Shown one piece after another: positions 33,834-42,881 of a stretch of DNA of 64,000 nucleotides. The notes below the pieces were generated by a model, which saw only the letters and a program-made list of their open reading frames with translations, ran no database searches and was not told the DNA's origin. The translations under genes and the position numbers were made by a program. The stretch is taken from positions 1-64,000 of the forward strand of contig JABJHR010000010.1 in assembly GCA_018661705.1 (NCBI GenBank), written 5' to 3'. The stretch's first letter is position 1; the number at the start of each line of letters is the position of its first letter. Origin of the DNA: Candidatus Woesearchaeota archaeon (GTDB lineage: Archaea; Nanobdellota; Nanobdellia; Woesearchaeales; DSVV01).

Positions 33834-35285
33834 CTATTTTGCAGTTATGGTATTTGAGAAACATTTCTTTAATTTCTTCCCTGTACCTTTGAACTTTATT
33901 ATTGCTGCTGGTAATCCTAATCCACCAATAATATTTAATTTAGATTTTATAGCATATGAAATAATTCTTTCTTCATAAGGCTCTAATGTTTTTATCTCCC
34001 ATTTCAGAATTGTACCCTTATGTTCATGCCTAATTACCTTGTCTGGATGTAAAGTTCCCACATCAAACCCGTGATCTAAATTTGCTATTTGTGGTACTCT
34101 ATCAATTAATTTAACTTCATCAATTGCTTTGTTAGCTCTATTCTTAACATGGACTAATACTTTTAAGTGTGAAATTCCTTCGTCTTCAACTTTTAAAACC
34201 TTTGCTTCTTTTCTTAATACAATTGGACTTCTAAATAAAAAGTAAGCGATAGTTCCAATAATAATTAGAATAATTGCATAAACTAATGGTCTATAATTTC
34301 TAGTTACTTGAACTGTTTTTTCTTCTCCAGGCATTAATTCAAATTCCCAAAAATAAAATCTGCCTTCATTATCTTTAATAATTGAAGCTTTTGGAGTTGT
34401 TTTTGTAAATAATCCCAATAATAAACTAGATTTTACTTTAACTTTTTGTGTATCTGCAACATTTCCATCATTTGTGTACTTATAGTTTCTTGTTTTTTTA
34501 AGGAAAGATTTTTCAATAACTTTATCCTCTATTAGTTCTTTGTATGGAACAATTGAAACATATTTGCTAGATGGTGTAAACTCAACATCTCCAGTTTTTA
34601 TTTTTACAGTGATTATGTCATCTGTTGGTTCAAGATCATCTGCATAATCAATTTTAAATGTTTCAATTTTATTTCCAAGAGGTTCAAGTGCTACAATTCT
34701 GTCCATATTATATAATTCACTTCTTACAGAGATTACTAATTCCTTTATGTTTAATGGATTTTTGTTGATAAGATGAATCTTTAATTCAACATCTTGTCGT
34801 GGATCAATTTTATCAGGAACATCCACATTAAAACTAACACTTGGCATGTATGTTTTTGTTGGTGGTGTTGGGTTTCTTAATAATAATTGTAATGTTTCTT
34901 CTTTAGAAATATCACTTATTTTTGATTTAATTATCAATGGAAAACTTTGCATTCCATAGCTTAAACCATCTCCACTTGCTTTTATTGTAACATAAAATGT
35001 AACTTCTTCTCCTGCGTCAAGAGTGATTCCAGAAAGATATGATACTGGATCTGCTGAAAAACTCCATTTTGCAGCTGGTCCTAAATTAATTTTAAACTCA
35101 TCTTCAGTATCTAATGGATTCAATAAGGTTATTTCAAATTTTGCAGTTTGTGTTGGATAAATATCATTTACCAATGTCTTAGTGATCATCTCAAATTCTA
35201 CATCTGCTCCAATAACAGAAATCACACTAATGCTCATTATAAAAATCATGGAAATTACCACAAATAATAGAATCTTATTTTTCAT
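33834..35285 (-). CDS. Secreted or membrane-anchored beta-domain protein
   Basis: The 483-residue protein starts with a signal sequence (KILLFVVISMIFIMSISVISV). Beta-sandwich repeats follow, with patterns such as YPTQTAKFEITLLNPLDTEDEF and IDPRQDVELKIHLINKNPL, typical of archaeal NEW3/CARD-like surface domains. A single membrane segment (VYAIILIIIGTIAYFLF, about 333-350) is followed by a further beta domain (LKVLVHVKNRANKAIDEVKL...) on the other side. It probably sits in the cell envelope with the first part outside. Start site: GAGGGG lies upstream of the ATG. A TATATATATAAG-like box lies near 35337-35352. Role unknown. Confidence 0.78.
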   Translation of the reverse strand: MKNKILLFVVISMIFIMSISVISVIGADVEFEMITKTLVNDIYPTQTAKFEITLLNPLDTEDEFKINLGPAAKWSFSADPVSYLSGITLDAGEEVTFYVTIKASGDGLSYGMQSFPLIIKSKISDISKEETLQLLLRNPTPPTKTYMPSVSFNVDVPDKIDPRQDVELKIHLINKNPLNIKELVISVRSELYNMDRIVALEPLGNKIETFKIDYADDLEPTDDIITVKIKTGDVEFTPSSKYVSIVPYKELIEDKVIEKSFLKKTRNYKYTNDGNVADTQKVKVKSSLLLGLFTKTTPKASIIKDNEGRFYFWEFELMPGEEKTVQVTRNYRPLVYAIILIIIGTIAYFLFRSPIVLRKEAKVLKVEDEGISHLKVLVHVKNRANKAIDEVKLIDRVPQIANLDHGFDVGTLHPDKVIRHEHKGTILKWEIKTLEPYEERIISYAIKSKLNIIGGLGLPAAIIKFKGTGKKLKKCFSNTITAK

Positions 35286-35492
35286 AAACTCAAACCCCTC
35301 TCTATTTTTATTAATTTATATTAATTTAGGGTTGTTACTTATATATATAATTTTCGTTAGATACTATTGAAGAATGGGAACCTGATTCCCAACAAATCAC
35401 TTTAATTGTAACTAATTTAGAATTCTAACTGTTTGTAGTAGCAAAGGGTATAGGTCCCCAGTAAGTAGCTACTTATAAGTGGATAATGTAGT

Positions 35493-35508
35493 AACATTTA
35501 TATATCTA
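35493..35508 (+). promoter_or_regulatory. Promoter of the 719-aa J-domain gene
   Basis: AACATTTATATATCTA lies 22-37 nt before the ATG at 35530 and no Shine-Dalgarno follows, suggesting a leaderless mRNA. The upstream part of this 244-nt divergent gap holds only a small GGGAACCTGATTCCC hairpin near 35378. Confidence 0.45.
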
Positions 35509-35529
35509 TCTGGATTATTCTATTATAAC

Positions 35530-37689
35530 ATGGGGGAATTTAGTATTGATGATTTTTTAGATATAGATTTAGTTACAGATCGTGCTCTTGCTTATAGAAT
35601 TCTTGGTGTTGAGTCTGGAACAGATAAAGATGCATTGAAAAAAGCTTACAGGGGTCTTGCTTCTAAATATCATCCTGATAAAGTTCAACAAGAAGAACCT
35701 GAATTACTAGAAAAACATGAAAAATTCTTTAAGTTGCTTAGTGAAGCTTATAGTTTTTTAACAGATCCAAAACATAAAAATGGTGTGACAACAGCAGCCC
35801 CTACACCGCCACCTGCTAATTTTAGAGATAGGTTTGCTGCAAAAGCTAAGGAAAGGGCAGCAGAGGTAAAAGCAGAACAAGGTGAGGAACGAAAAAGATG
35901 GGCAAAAGATCCTTACGGCAGAGGAAAAGTAACTCCTGCTGATTCAACTACTTCTGAGGCTTCTAAAATAATTATGGATGCAGATTCTGAGGGAAGATCT
36001 TTAACTTTAGATGATTTGCTTCAAATAGTTAAATCAAAAACAAAGAAATCAAAAAGTTACAATACATTTTATGATAAAATCACTGGTGATTATGTTGATG
36101 CCCAAGGTTTAATAGAGTTAAACTGGGGAGATCCACTTTTTGGTGCAGAATATGAAAAAGCAATTCAATTAATTATTGGTACTGATCAAAGTAAGTCTAG
36201 TAAAAGAATAGAAAATAAAATTGCAAAAATATCACAAATGGATTTTAAGAAGGAAAGATTTATACAAGCTTTATTATATGCAGAAAATATACTTTTTGAT
36301 CATCCAACTCTTGCTTTTCCATTTCATTCTTTAGAAGTAGCAGAAGAAATGGCTGTTGCAAAATCACTTGAACAAATGTTGTTAGCTGGGACAGTAGCTG
36401 CAACTGTTTTAAGAGATCATGCTCTTAAATGGCCAGGTCTTTTTTCAATGGAAGAAGCATCTAATTATTCTGATTCTTTTCTAGAATTATATTCTGCTTT
36501 ATTACCACATTGTTTAAGGCAACCATTAAGTTCTTTTTTATCTAAAGATGTTATAGATCGTTTTTATAATGATGCAGGGAGACTTTCAGATGATCTCAAA
36601 ACATCAGATCCAAAAAATGCTGCTTATAATCCTGCCTTTATTGGTAATAGGGTAAGAGATCTTGTTGACATTGAAATCAGAAGAAGATATTCATCCATTG
36701 ATTTTAAATCAGATGACGTCTGGTGGGAATTAACTGTTAATTTATTATCAAAAGTAATTAGGTCAGTTGAAAAGTTTACTAAAGATCCAAAAGCTGCATT
36801 TGTAACTGCCCCCCTTACAGCAGGCATTATGGCAAATGTTATTTCTGGAGAAGAAGATTTACATTATGTTGGAGAGGTATTGGATAGAGTTTATGGTACT
36901 ATTCGTTTTAAACCAGAAAAAACACCTAACATAAATTCGTTGTCCTCTAAAATAAATAAAGTATTTTCAACTCTTGATCGAATTAAAGAAACACAGGGTT
37001 ACTCAAATGAAAATATTAGTCAAATATTATATTTTGGGCGTTTAATTCAAAGCTATAAGTCAACTAGATTTTATATAAAAACACCTCAAAGATTTGCAGA
37101 GTTTACAAATATAATTGCAGATACAATTCCTATTGAAAACATGAATGAGGCAAGAGGTTTTCTTGAAGCATTATCAGTTGGTGCAAGCGAATACCAAATG
37201 TCAAATATAACTGGAATCTTTACAGAGTGGAAAGATGTTCTTCAAAACGCATTTCCCTTCTATTGTGGTATAAAACAAGATCAAGATAAATTAGAATTGT
37301 TCAATAAAGCTATGACTGCTTTTTCTGCATTTAAAGATTTTGTAGATGATAACTCTTCTTCGAGGAAATGGTATGAATGGATCGAGGTTCCCATTTCAGT
37401 TGCCGCTTATGGTGGACAAAAAGTTGTTGAAGAAGCATTAAAATGTGAAGACCCTTTAGAAGCTGTCAGTGAATTTCAGACATTTATATCAAGCTATGCT
37501 AGGTCTAAATATTTCCCTGCCAGAAAAAAGAAAGATATAATCTTCTTAGGATCAACACCTAAACAAGAAGAGGCATATAACTATCTACTCTCAATACAAA
37601 ATAAAAAAAGAACTTATGGTGTTAAATTTAAAAGAGAAGAATTAGATAAATTTATTGATATTTATTTTAGTAAGGATCATTCTAAGTAA
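35530..37689 (+). CDS. J-domain protein with large uncharacterised C-terminus
   Basis: Residues 17-85 form a J domain (AYRILGVESGTDKDALKKAYR, then KYHPDK with HPD at 48-50), which stimulates an Hsp70 ATPase. No Gly/Phe or zinc-finger region follows, so it is not a true DnaJ. About 600 residues of mostly helical sequence come next, with an arginine/lysine-rich linker at 95-135. The ATG at 35530 (MGEFSIDDFL) was chosen over an upstream in-frame ATG because the promoter box lies just before it. The product is 719 residues. No DnaK is in the window. The helical body may be a client-binding or scaffold domain. Confidence 0.8.
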   Translation: MGEFSIDDFLDIDLVTDRALAYRILGVESGTDKDALKKAYRGLASKYHPDKVQQEEPELLEKHEKFFKLLSEAYSFLTDPKHKNGVTTAAPTPPPANFRDRFAAKAKERAAEVKAEQGEERKRWAKDPYGRGKVTPADSTTSEASKIIMDADSEGRSLTLDDLLQIVKSKTKKSKSYNTFYDKITGDYVDAQGLIELNWGDPLFGAEYEKAIQLIIGTDQSKSSKRIENKIAKISQMDFKKERFIQALLYAENILFDHPTLAFPFHSLEVAEEMAVAKSLEQMLLAGTVAATVLRDHALKWPGLFSMEEASNYSDSFLELYSALLPHCLRQPLSSFLSKDVIDRFYNDAGRLSDDLKTSDPKNAAYNPAFIGNRVRDLVDIEIRRRYSSIDFKSDDVWWELTVNLLSKVIRSVEKFTKDPKAAFVTAPLTAGIMANVISGEEDLHYVGEVLDRVYGTIRFKPEKTPNINSLSSKINKVFSTLDRIKETQGYSNENISQILYFGRLIQSYKSTRFYIKTPQRFAEFTNIIADTIPIENMNEARGFLEALSVGASEYQMSNITGIFTEWKDVLQNAFPFYCGIKQDQDKLELFNKAMTAFSAFKDFVDDNSSSRKWYEWIEVPISVAAYGGQKVVEEALKCEDPLEAVSEFQTFISSYARSKYFPARKKKDIIFLGSTPKQEEAYNYLLSIQNKKRTYGVKFKREELDKFIDIYFSKDHSK

Positions 37690-37741
37690 ATTGAAATTTA
37701 ATTAGATTGTAATCTCCTTCTAATCTTAATCTAATTTTGAT

Positions 37742-37782
37742 TATTTTAAAATTCTCCTCTGAAAACTAAATTTTAAAATAAC
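37742..37782. terminator. Bidirectional terminator-like hairpin
   Basis: TTATTTTAAAATT (37742-37754) is perfectly complementary to AATTTTAAAATAA (37770-37782) with a 15-nt loop. It sits between the convergent 3' ends of the J-domain gene and the 480-aa gene. Confidence 0.5.
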
Positions 37783-37813
37783 AACTTAAGAAAATAATAA
37801 TTAAATTTTGTTT

Positions 37814-39256
37814 TTATTCAGGTCCAATTTTAGGGGCAGTTCCTTTTTTTAAACTTGCACTTCTTTCTGCTAGTAAATCATCAATTTTTGCTTCAACTTC
37901 TTCTGGATTTAATCCAAGTCTTTGAAGGAGTTCTTTTGCTCTAACTGCATCTCTAAGATCCATTCTATCTCTTGGAGCTCCTAATAATGCATAACCTAAA
38001 CTTCTTTCGTGTTGAACTAATTGACCAACTAAATCTCCAACCGCTTCTTCTGCTTCTGTTTCTCCTGTATAAGGAATTAATGCTTGTCTTGCAATTTCTT
38101 CTACTTCTGCTTTTTCAGCAGCTGCTTCTGCTTCTGCTAGTTCTTTTCTTCCAGTTGATTTTTCCTGACTTTCAAGAAAGTATGCTGCCATTTCTTTGTC
38201 ACCAGCTGCAATTTGTGCTGCAATTTTTCTAGCGCCTTCTAATTGTTTAACAGTAACTTTATGTTCATCAAGAACTTTACCTTTTAGCCGCATTACTACT
38301 GATTCTAAAAATCTGTTTGTTTGGCCTGTGATTATCATATAATTTTCTTGTCCATCAACATTAGGATTACCATCTTCCCATTTAAATGGTTCCCTATGCC
38401 TATAATGAATTGAAGCTTCATAACATTCAAACATTAATCTGCTTTCTGCTATACCCAATTTAATTTTTGTTCCTTTCTCATGTTCTTGAAGTCCACTAAG
38501 AAACATAATTACTTCTGGAAGATATTCATTAAATTCCGGATTAGAAATTATTCTGCTATAAGCAGGTTCAGAACTTGAAACAAATGCTCTTAATATTCCT
38601 CCAAGACCTGGGATCTCACCCATAATTCCATGGAGTGATCTTGATGATTTTACAAACTGGCTCTTTTGATGTGCTCCAACTTTTGCTGAAATTCCTTCTA
38701 AATAATGATCTAATCTTGTATCTTCTGCTCTAATCATTGCACCAGCATCTTTGCTTTCTTTATCATACATGTCAACAATTTCTCTAAATGTGTTTTCATT
38801 TCTATTATTATATTCAGGATCTGATCTAAATCTATGAACAAGATCTTTCATTTGTTGCGGATACAAATAATCTTTTGCTAATCCTAAAACAGATTCAAGA
38901 ACAAGATTTCTGATCTCATTTCCATTTAATCCTTCAATTGTAGTTTTTCCAAATCTATCTTCAAGATCTAGCCTCCCCATACTGTTAAATGTTAAGTATA
39001 ATGCAGCAATTGGTTGAATTGCAGTATGCATGTTTTTTGGAACAAATATTGCATCTCCACTATCAAAACCTATACCAGATTCATTTCCATGAGCATCTAA
39101 GAATGTATTTGGAGCAAGTTTATACTTTAATTGTTCTCCTGCAAAATCTATTTCTTTGTAAGGAAATCTATTTGCAGCAATTTGCACTGGATCATCTCCT
39201 ACTTTTTGATCCAAATATAAACCTAATGTCCGAGTTTGTCTTAGTTCTAATCTCAT
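37814..39256 (-). CDS. Uncharacterised 480-aa protein
   Basis: No family is recognised. The N-terminal 120 residues look like a mixed alpha/beta domain (LGLYLDQKVG, FDSGDAIFVPKNMHT); the middle is helical with charged segments; residues about 355-460 are rich in Glu and Ala (AEAEAAAEKAEVEEIARQ) and likely form a coiled coil. There is no signal peptide or membrane segment. An AAACTTTATAAAT promoter block lies 26-40 nt before the ATG with no Shine-Dalgarno. It converges with the J-domain gene; whether they work together is open. Confidence 0.7.
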   Translation of the reverse strand: MRLELRQTRTLGLYLDQKVGDDPVQIAANRFPYKEIDFAGEQLKYKLAPNTFLDAHGNESGIGFDSGDAIFVPKNMHTAIQPIAALYLTFNSMGRLDLEDRFGKTTIEGLNGNEIRNLVLESVLGLAKDYLYPQQMKDLVHRFRSDPEYNNRNENTFREIVDMYDKESKDAGAMIRAEDTRLDHYLEGISAKVGAHQKSQFVKSSRSLHGIMGEIPGLGGILRAFVSSSEPAYSRIISNPEFNEYLPEVIMFLSGLQEHEKGTKIKLGIAESRLMFECYEASIHYRHREPFKWEDGNPNVDGQENYMIITGQTNRFLESVVMRLKGKVLDEHKVTVKQLEGARKIAAQIAAGDKEMAAYFLESQEKSTGRKELAEAEAAAEKAEVEEIARQALIPYTGETEAEEAVGDLVGQLVQHERSLGYALLGAPRDRMDLRDAVRAKELLQRLGLNPEEVEAKIDDLLAERSASLKKGTAPKIGPE

Positions 39257-39281
39257 GGTATTATTTGGAAATTTATTCTGA

Positions 39282-39296
39282 TTTATAAAGTTTATT
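39282..39296 (-). promoter_or_regulatory. TATA-type promoter of the 480-aa gene
   Basis: The minus strand reads CAATAAACTTTATAAAT, the same block found before the genes starting at 7086, 42741 and 49553. Confidence 0.5.
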
Positions 39297-39372
39297 GTGT
39301 GTACTACTATTTAGTGGGGATTTGGATATGGTTTTATTTTTTATTAAGAACTTTTTTGATTTTAATTAAAAA

Positions 39373-39575
39373 ATTCGTGAGAAACATGTCCTACGGACCT
39401 AGTGTTGTAGTGTTTTATTATTCTTTTTTTGATACAAAAAATAACAAGGCCAGGCGAGTCGAAGACGAGTAGGACTTTCTACGAAAGTCCGTCTGTGCCA
39501 TTGTTGTTATTTTTTGCTAATATATTGTTTACTAAAGAAAATTACAATTGCGGATGCTTCTTTTTTCACTAGGGT
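39373..39575 (+). repeat. Family C repeat, copy 3, split by a family B element
   Basis: The left part CGTGAGAAACATGTCCTACGGACCTAGTGTTGTAG and the right part CAATTGCGGATGC...TTTTTTCACTAGGG match family C, but about 110 nt lie between them, including family B copy 1. A partial second right end (TTATTTTTTGCTAATAC...TATGGATGC...TTTTTCACTAAG, 39601-39670) follows, so the 3' part seems duplicated. This explains most of the 502-nt gap before the 209-aa gene. Confidence 0.6.
39436..39517 (-). ncRNA. Family B structured element, copy 1
   Basis: The outer stem AAAAAATAACAA pairs with TTGTT(GTT)ATTTTTT, then GGC-CAG pairs with CTG-T-GCC. Two arms lie inside: GTC-GAA-GAC and GGACTTTC/GAAAGTCC (39472-39490). 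Copy 2 at 60123-60209 has the same plan in the opposite orientation with compensatory changes in both arms. Confidence 0.55.
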
Positions 39576-39758
39576 TTCCCCCCAATTTATATTACAACAT
39601 AGTTATTTTTTGCTAATACCTTGTTTACTAAAAAACATTATAATTATGGATGCTCTCTTTTTCACTAAGATTTATTTTTATTATTGGTATTAAATTTTAA
39701 ATAATCAAAAACTATCCCTACAATTAATATAAATAATAAAAAGTAAAGAAAAAAAGAA

Positions 39759-40388
39759 TTATTGTATTAATGGTTCACATGCACTTCCATCTGCGTAACA
39801 TCCAGCACCTAAACCAGCAGAACTGCATTTGTCAAACTTGGATTTAATTTCTCCATTTTCACAATAATATTCCATATAAACTGCTGCATGGCTTTCTGTA
39901 CTTCCTGAACAACTGTCTTTTTTACTTTCAATCATTATTCCATCTTCGCCTACAGTGTATGTTTCTCCTGCTACTCCTGGGAAAATTCCACCATCACTAT
40001 CAAAACATGATGCTGTTTTCTCTTCTGGTATCCTTATTTTTGGTCTTCTTGCTTTGTCTTCGCAAATGCAATCTTGAAGAAGATTAGATAAGCTATTTTC
40101 TGATATACTATTACTTAGATATCTTATTGCATCAGTATTTTTTTTCATTTGTTCAAGTAAATCCATTTCATTTGCTGATGTTAATCTTGTTCCTTCATTA
40201 TTTGCTTCTCTGTTAGAATTAAGATTTCTTGTTGCTTCTCCTACGAGATTTGATTTAGTTCCCCAATTATAAGAAAAAAATGAAACCAAAACAATTAAAA
40301 GTAGAATTATAAAAACTGTTGAAGTGTAGAAATATTTTTTATAATCTATTTTTTTAGTATTACTCTTTTTTATAGATTTTTTTGCCAT
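39759..40388 (-). CDS. Membrane-anchored protein with Cys-rich DSDGG domain
   Basis: A basic cytoplasmic start (residues 1-20) is followed by one membrane helix (TSTVFIILLLIVLVSFFSY, about 23-42), a helical stalk and an extracellular Cys-rich domain: SCFDSDGGIFPG, KKDSCSGS, EYYCENGEI and GCYADGSACE. This CxDSDGG...DSC...EYYC...C pattern recurs in archaeal surface proteins; the 1380-aa protein at 55882 has a related part. The cysteines probably form disulfides. The 209-residue protein likely displays the domain at the cell surface. No partner is suggested by the flanking repeat-filled gaps. Confidence 0.75.
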   Translation of the reverse strand: MAKKSIKKSNTKKIDYKKYFYTSTVFIILLLIVLVSFFSYNWGTKSNLVGEATRNLNSNREANNEGTRLTSANEMDLLEQMKKNTDAIRYLSNSISENSLSNLLQDCICEDKARRPKIRIPEEKTASCFDSDGGIFPGVAGETYTVGEDGIMIESKKDSCSGSTESHAAVYMEYYCENGEIKSKFDKCSSAGLGAGCYADGSACEPLIQ

Positions 40389-40500
40389 TATATCACCTTT
40401 TTTATTGTAATTTTTAATATATTTGTTTTCTGAACAGAAGAGTATATATATTTTACTAAAATCTTAATCAGTTTTATGAATTAAATCTACTCCATCTTTT

Positions 40501-40592
40501 TTAGTGAGTGACATTGCCTTCGGCCTAGTGTTGTAGGGTAAAACGCGGTGTAATACTCTTTTACTCCGGCCGTCAGGCTTTTTTCATTAGGA
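40501..40592 (+). repeat. Family C repeat, copy 4 (uninterrupted)
   Basis: TTAGTGAGTGACATTG, the hairpin GCC-TTC-GGC, CTAGTGTTGTAGGGT, TAATACTC, then GGCCGTCAGGC and TTTTTTCATTAGGAT. The first hairpin replaces GTCC/GGAC of copies 1-3 by GCC/GGC, a paired change. It lies downstream of aIF2-gamma and upstream of the 209-aa gene. Confidence 0.65.
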
Positions 40593-40663
40593 TTTTCCTT
40601 TTTTAAATTTCAATATTTTTCATTAAGAATTATTTTTATTTATTAGTTAATTAAAAAGAAAAA

Positions 40664-42046
40664 TTATTCTATCAAAACGCCATATCCAATTAATCTAAAT
40701 CTATTACCAATTCTTCTGGATATAGTAATTCTAGAACCGACTTCACAACATACTGGAAGTTTTAGTTTACATTTGATTTTATTCTTTGATAATTCAGTTA
40801 CAAAACCAACAGTTGCTGCACTATTAACATTCAACATTAATGGTTCCATTTTTTTGATTGGTTCAACGATTGAATCTTCTTTTGTTCCAACAACTCTTTC
40901 AAGAAGATTAGTTTCAAGTGTGAATTCATAATATACCTTTGGTAATTTTCCAGGTAGTCCAACAATTGAACCTGTAAGTTTGTCTGATTTAACAATTGCA
41001 GGGTCTAATGTTGTCATCAAAGCCATTGATCCTCCTGGTAAAACTTGTTTTATAGAAACACCACCACTTACAATTGAAGTGATTTTAGTTTTTATTGGTT
41101 TGTAAACTTTTTGATTTCTTTCTTCCACAGCATAACCAGGTTTTATTTCTATCTCATCTCCAACGTTAAATACACCTTGTGCTACACTTCCTCCTATAAC
41201 TCCACCTGTCAATGTATCTATCTTTGTTCCTGGTTTGTTGATATCAAAACTTCTTGCAACAAACATCATTGGATCTTTTTTAGGATCTCTTTCTTTTGTT
41301 GGAATTTGTTCTTCAATTGTTTGAATTATTTTATCAATATTAACATTAAATTTTGCTGAGATTGGAATAATTGTTGCGTTTTCATAAGGTGAGCCTTTAA
41401 TGAAATCTTTTATTTGTTTATAATTTTTCATTGCCCCTTCTTTATCTATTGCATCTATTTTATTTTGAAGAATTATTACATTTTTGATTCCCACAATTTG
41501 TAATGCCATTAAATGTTCTCTTGTTTGTGGTTGCGGACAAGTTTCATTTGCTGCTACTAATAATAGTGCACCATCCATAATTGTTGTGCCTGCAAGCATT
41601 GTTGCCATTAAACTTTCATGGCCTGGAGCATCAACAAAACTAATTTTTCTAATTGCATTAGATTTTCCACCACAGTCGCATTTTTTCTTTACTGTGAATT
41701 TATCACATTTCTCACATTTTCTAAAAACAGCGTCTGCATATCCTAATCTTATTGTAATTCCTCTTTTAAGTTCTTCAGAATGAGTGTCTGTCCACTTTCC
41801 TGTAAAACGTTCTGTTAAGGTGGTTTTACCGTGGTCAACGTGCCCAATTAAACCAATGTTTAAAGTTGGTTGAGATTTTTCAATGTTTGATGAATCTACT
41901 TTAGATTCTTTTTTTTTAGTTGGAGTTTTTTTAACTTTTGTTTCTTTTTTAGTTTTTGTCTCTGTTTTTTTTGGTTTTTTTGTAGTCTTACTTTTACCTG
42001 CTTTAATTTTTTTTGCTTTTGTTTCTGTTGTTTTGGCTTTAGCCAT
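40664..42046 (-). CDS. eif2g: Translation initiation factor aIF2 gamma with Lys-rich N-terminal tail
   Basis: aIF2-gamma is the GTPase that carries Met-tRNAi to the small ribosomal subunit. GHVDHGKT (68-75), the switch region RGITIRLGYAD, zinc knuckle CEKC...CDC (C111-C125), DAPGH and LQNKIDAI are all present, followed by the two beta-barrel domains ending with RIGNRFRLIGYGVLI. The first 55 residues are an extra tail of Lys and Thr (KAKTTETKAKK and so on) that other archaeal homologues usually lack. It follows rps6e by 2 nt on the same strand, so it is co-transcribed and likely translationally coupled. Confidence 0.96.
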   Translation of the reverse strand: MAKAKTTETKAKKIKAGKSKTTKKPKKTETKTKKETKVKKTPTKKKESKVDSSNIEKSQPTLNIGLIGHVDHGKTTLTERFTGKWTDTHSEELKRGITIRLGYADAVFRKCEKCDKFTVKKKCDCGGKSNAIRKISFVDAPGHESLMATMLAGTTIMDGALLLVAANETCPQPQTREHLMALQIVGIKNVIILQNKIDAIDKEGAMKNYKQIKDFIKGSPYENATIIPISAKFNVNIDKIIQTIEEQIPTKERDPKKDPMMFVARSFDINKPGTKIDTLTGGVIGGSVAQGVFNVGDEIEIKPGYAVEERNQKVYKPIKTKITSIVSGGVSIKQVLPGGSMALMTTLDPAIVKSDKLTGSIVGLPGKLPKVYYEFTLETNLLERVVGTKEDSIVEPIKKMEPLMLNVNSAATVGFVTELSKNKIKCKLKLPVCCEVGSRITISRRIGNRFRLIGYGVLIE

Positions 42047-42048
42047 TG

Positions 42049-42741
42049 TTATTCTGTTTTCTCCTCTACTTTTTCTTCTTTTTTAGCAGGTTCTTCCTTT
42101 TTTTCCTCAACAGGTGCAGGTTTCTCCTCAGCCTTAGATTTTTCTTCAGCTTTTGGCTCTTCCTTTTTTTCTTCTACTTTTTTTTCCTCAGCTGGCTTTG
42201 CTTCTTCTTCTTTTTTAGGAGCCTCTGCTTTAGGTTCTTCTTTCTTTTCTTCCTGTTTTGGAGTTTCTACTGGTTTTTCCTTAGTTGGCTTTGCTTCTTC
42301 TTTAGGAGCTTCACCTTCACTTGGTTTTTCTTCCCCTCCAAGAGGTTTTGAACCATGTTTTATAACCATAAGATTAATTTGTGAGACTTCTTCATGAATT
42401 GTGTTTCCACATACTGTTTTCTTTTGTTTTACACCATGTCTTTTTCTTCTGATTTTTCTATCTCCTTTTTTAGTGAATGTAACTTTTTTTTCCATACCTA
42501 CTCCACTAACAGCAAAGATTTCTTTTCTACCAGTTCCTTTGACATCTTTTCTCATTGGAAAGCCGCATTTATCACTGCCACCTTTGATTTCAAATTCATA
42601 TCCTGTCATATCTAGGAGTTCTCCTTTAACTTTTTCTCCTATTCTCTTGTTCAAGAAATGTTTTGCATTATCGTCTTTTACTTCTTGCTGATAACTTTTA
42701 CCAGACTTAGGGTCAGAAATTACAATTTTAAATTCAACCAT
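42049..42741 (-). CDS. rps6e: Ribosomal protein S6e with acidic C-terminal extension
   Basis: Residues 1-130 are S6e of the small subunit: FKIVISDPKSGKSYQQEV, GYEFEIKGGSDKCGFPMRKDV and KGDRKIRRKRHGV. Archaeal S6e is usually about 125 residues. Here a further 100 residues consist of Glu/Lys/Pro/Ala repeats (EEKKEEPKAE-type) with a net negative charge. The downstream gene, aIF2-gamma, has the opposite: a Lys-rich tail. The extension is probably disordered. Its GAGATG-type start signal lies upstream, and an AAACTTTATAAA promoter precedes it. Confidence 0.94.
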   Translation of the reverse strand: MVEFKIVISDPKSGKSYQQEVKDDNAKHFLNKRIGEKVKGELLDMTGYEFEIKGGSDKCGFPMRKDVKGTGRKEIFAVSGVGMEKKVTFTKKGDRKIRRKRHGVKQKKTVCGNTIHEEVSQINLMVIKHGSKPLGGEEKPSEGEAPKEEAKPTKEKPVETPKQEEKKEEPKAEAPKKEEEAKPAEEKKVEEKKEEPKAEEKSKAEEKPAPVEEKKEEPAKKEEKVEEKTE

Positions 42742-42808
42742 TTATATCATCTCCCCGAGCATTAGTTTCTACTTACTAACCTCAGCATACACATGGAAAT
42801 GAAGGCTC

Positions 42809-42824
42809 TTTATAAAGTTTATTG
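42809..42824 (-). promoter_or_regulatory. TATA-type promoter of the S6e/aIF2-gamma operon
   Basis: The minus strand reads CAATAAACTTTATAAAG, matching the block before the genes starting at 7086, 39256 and 49553. It lies 68-83 nt before the S6e ATG. Confidence 0.5.
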
Positions 42825-42881
42825 TTGATTTCTTGGGTTTTCTTTGTTTAGTGTAAAGATATTTTTGTTGTTTATTGTAAT

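Noticed and set aside
39257-39758. CRISPR array in the repeat-rich gap
   Set aside because: The repeats are few, unequal in spacing and structured, and no cas gene is present.
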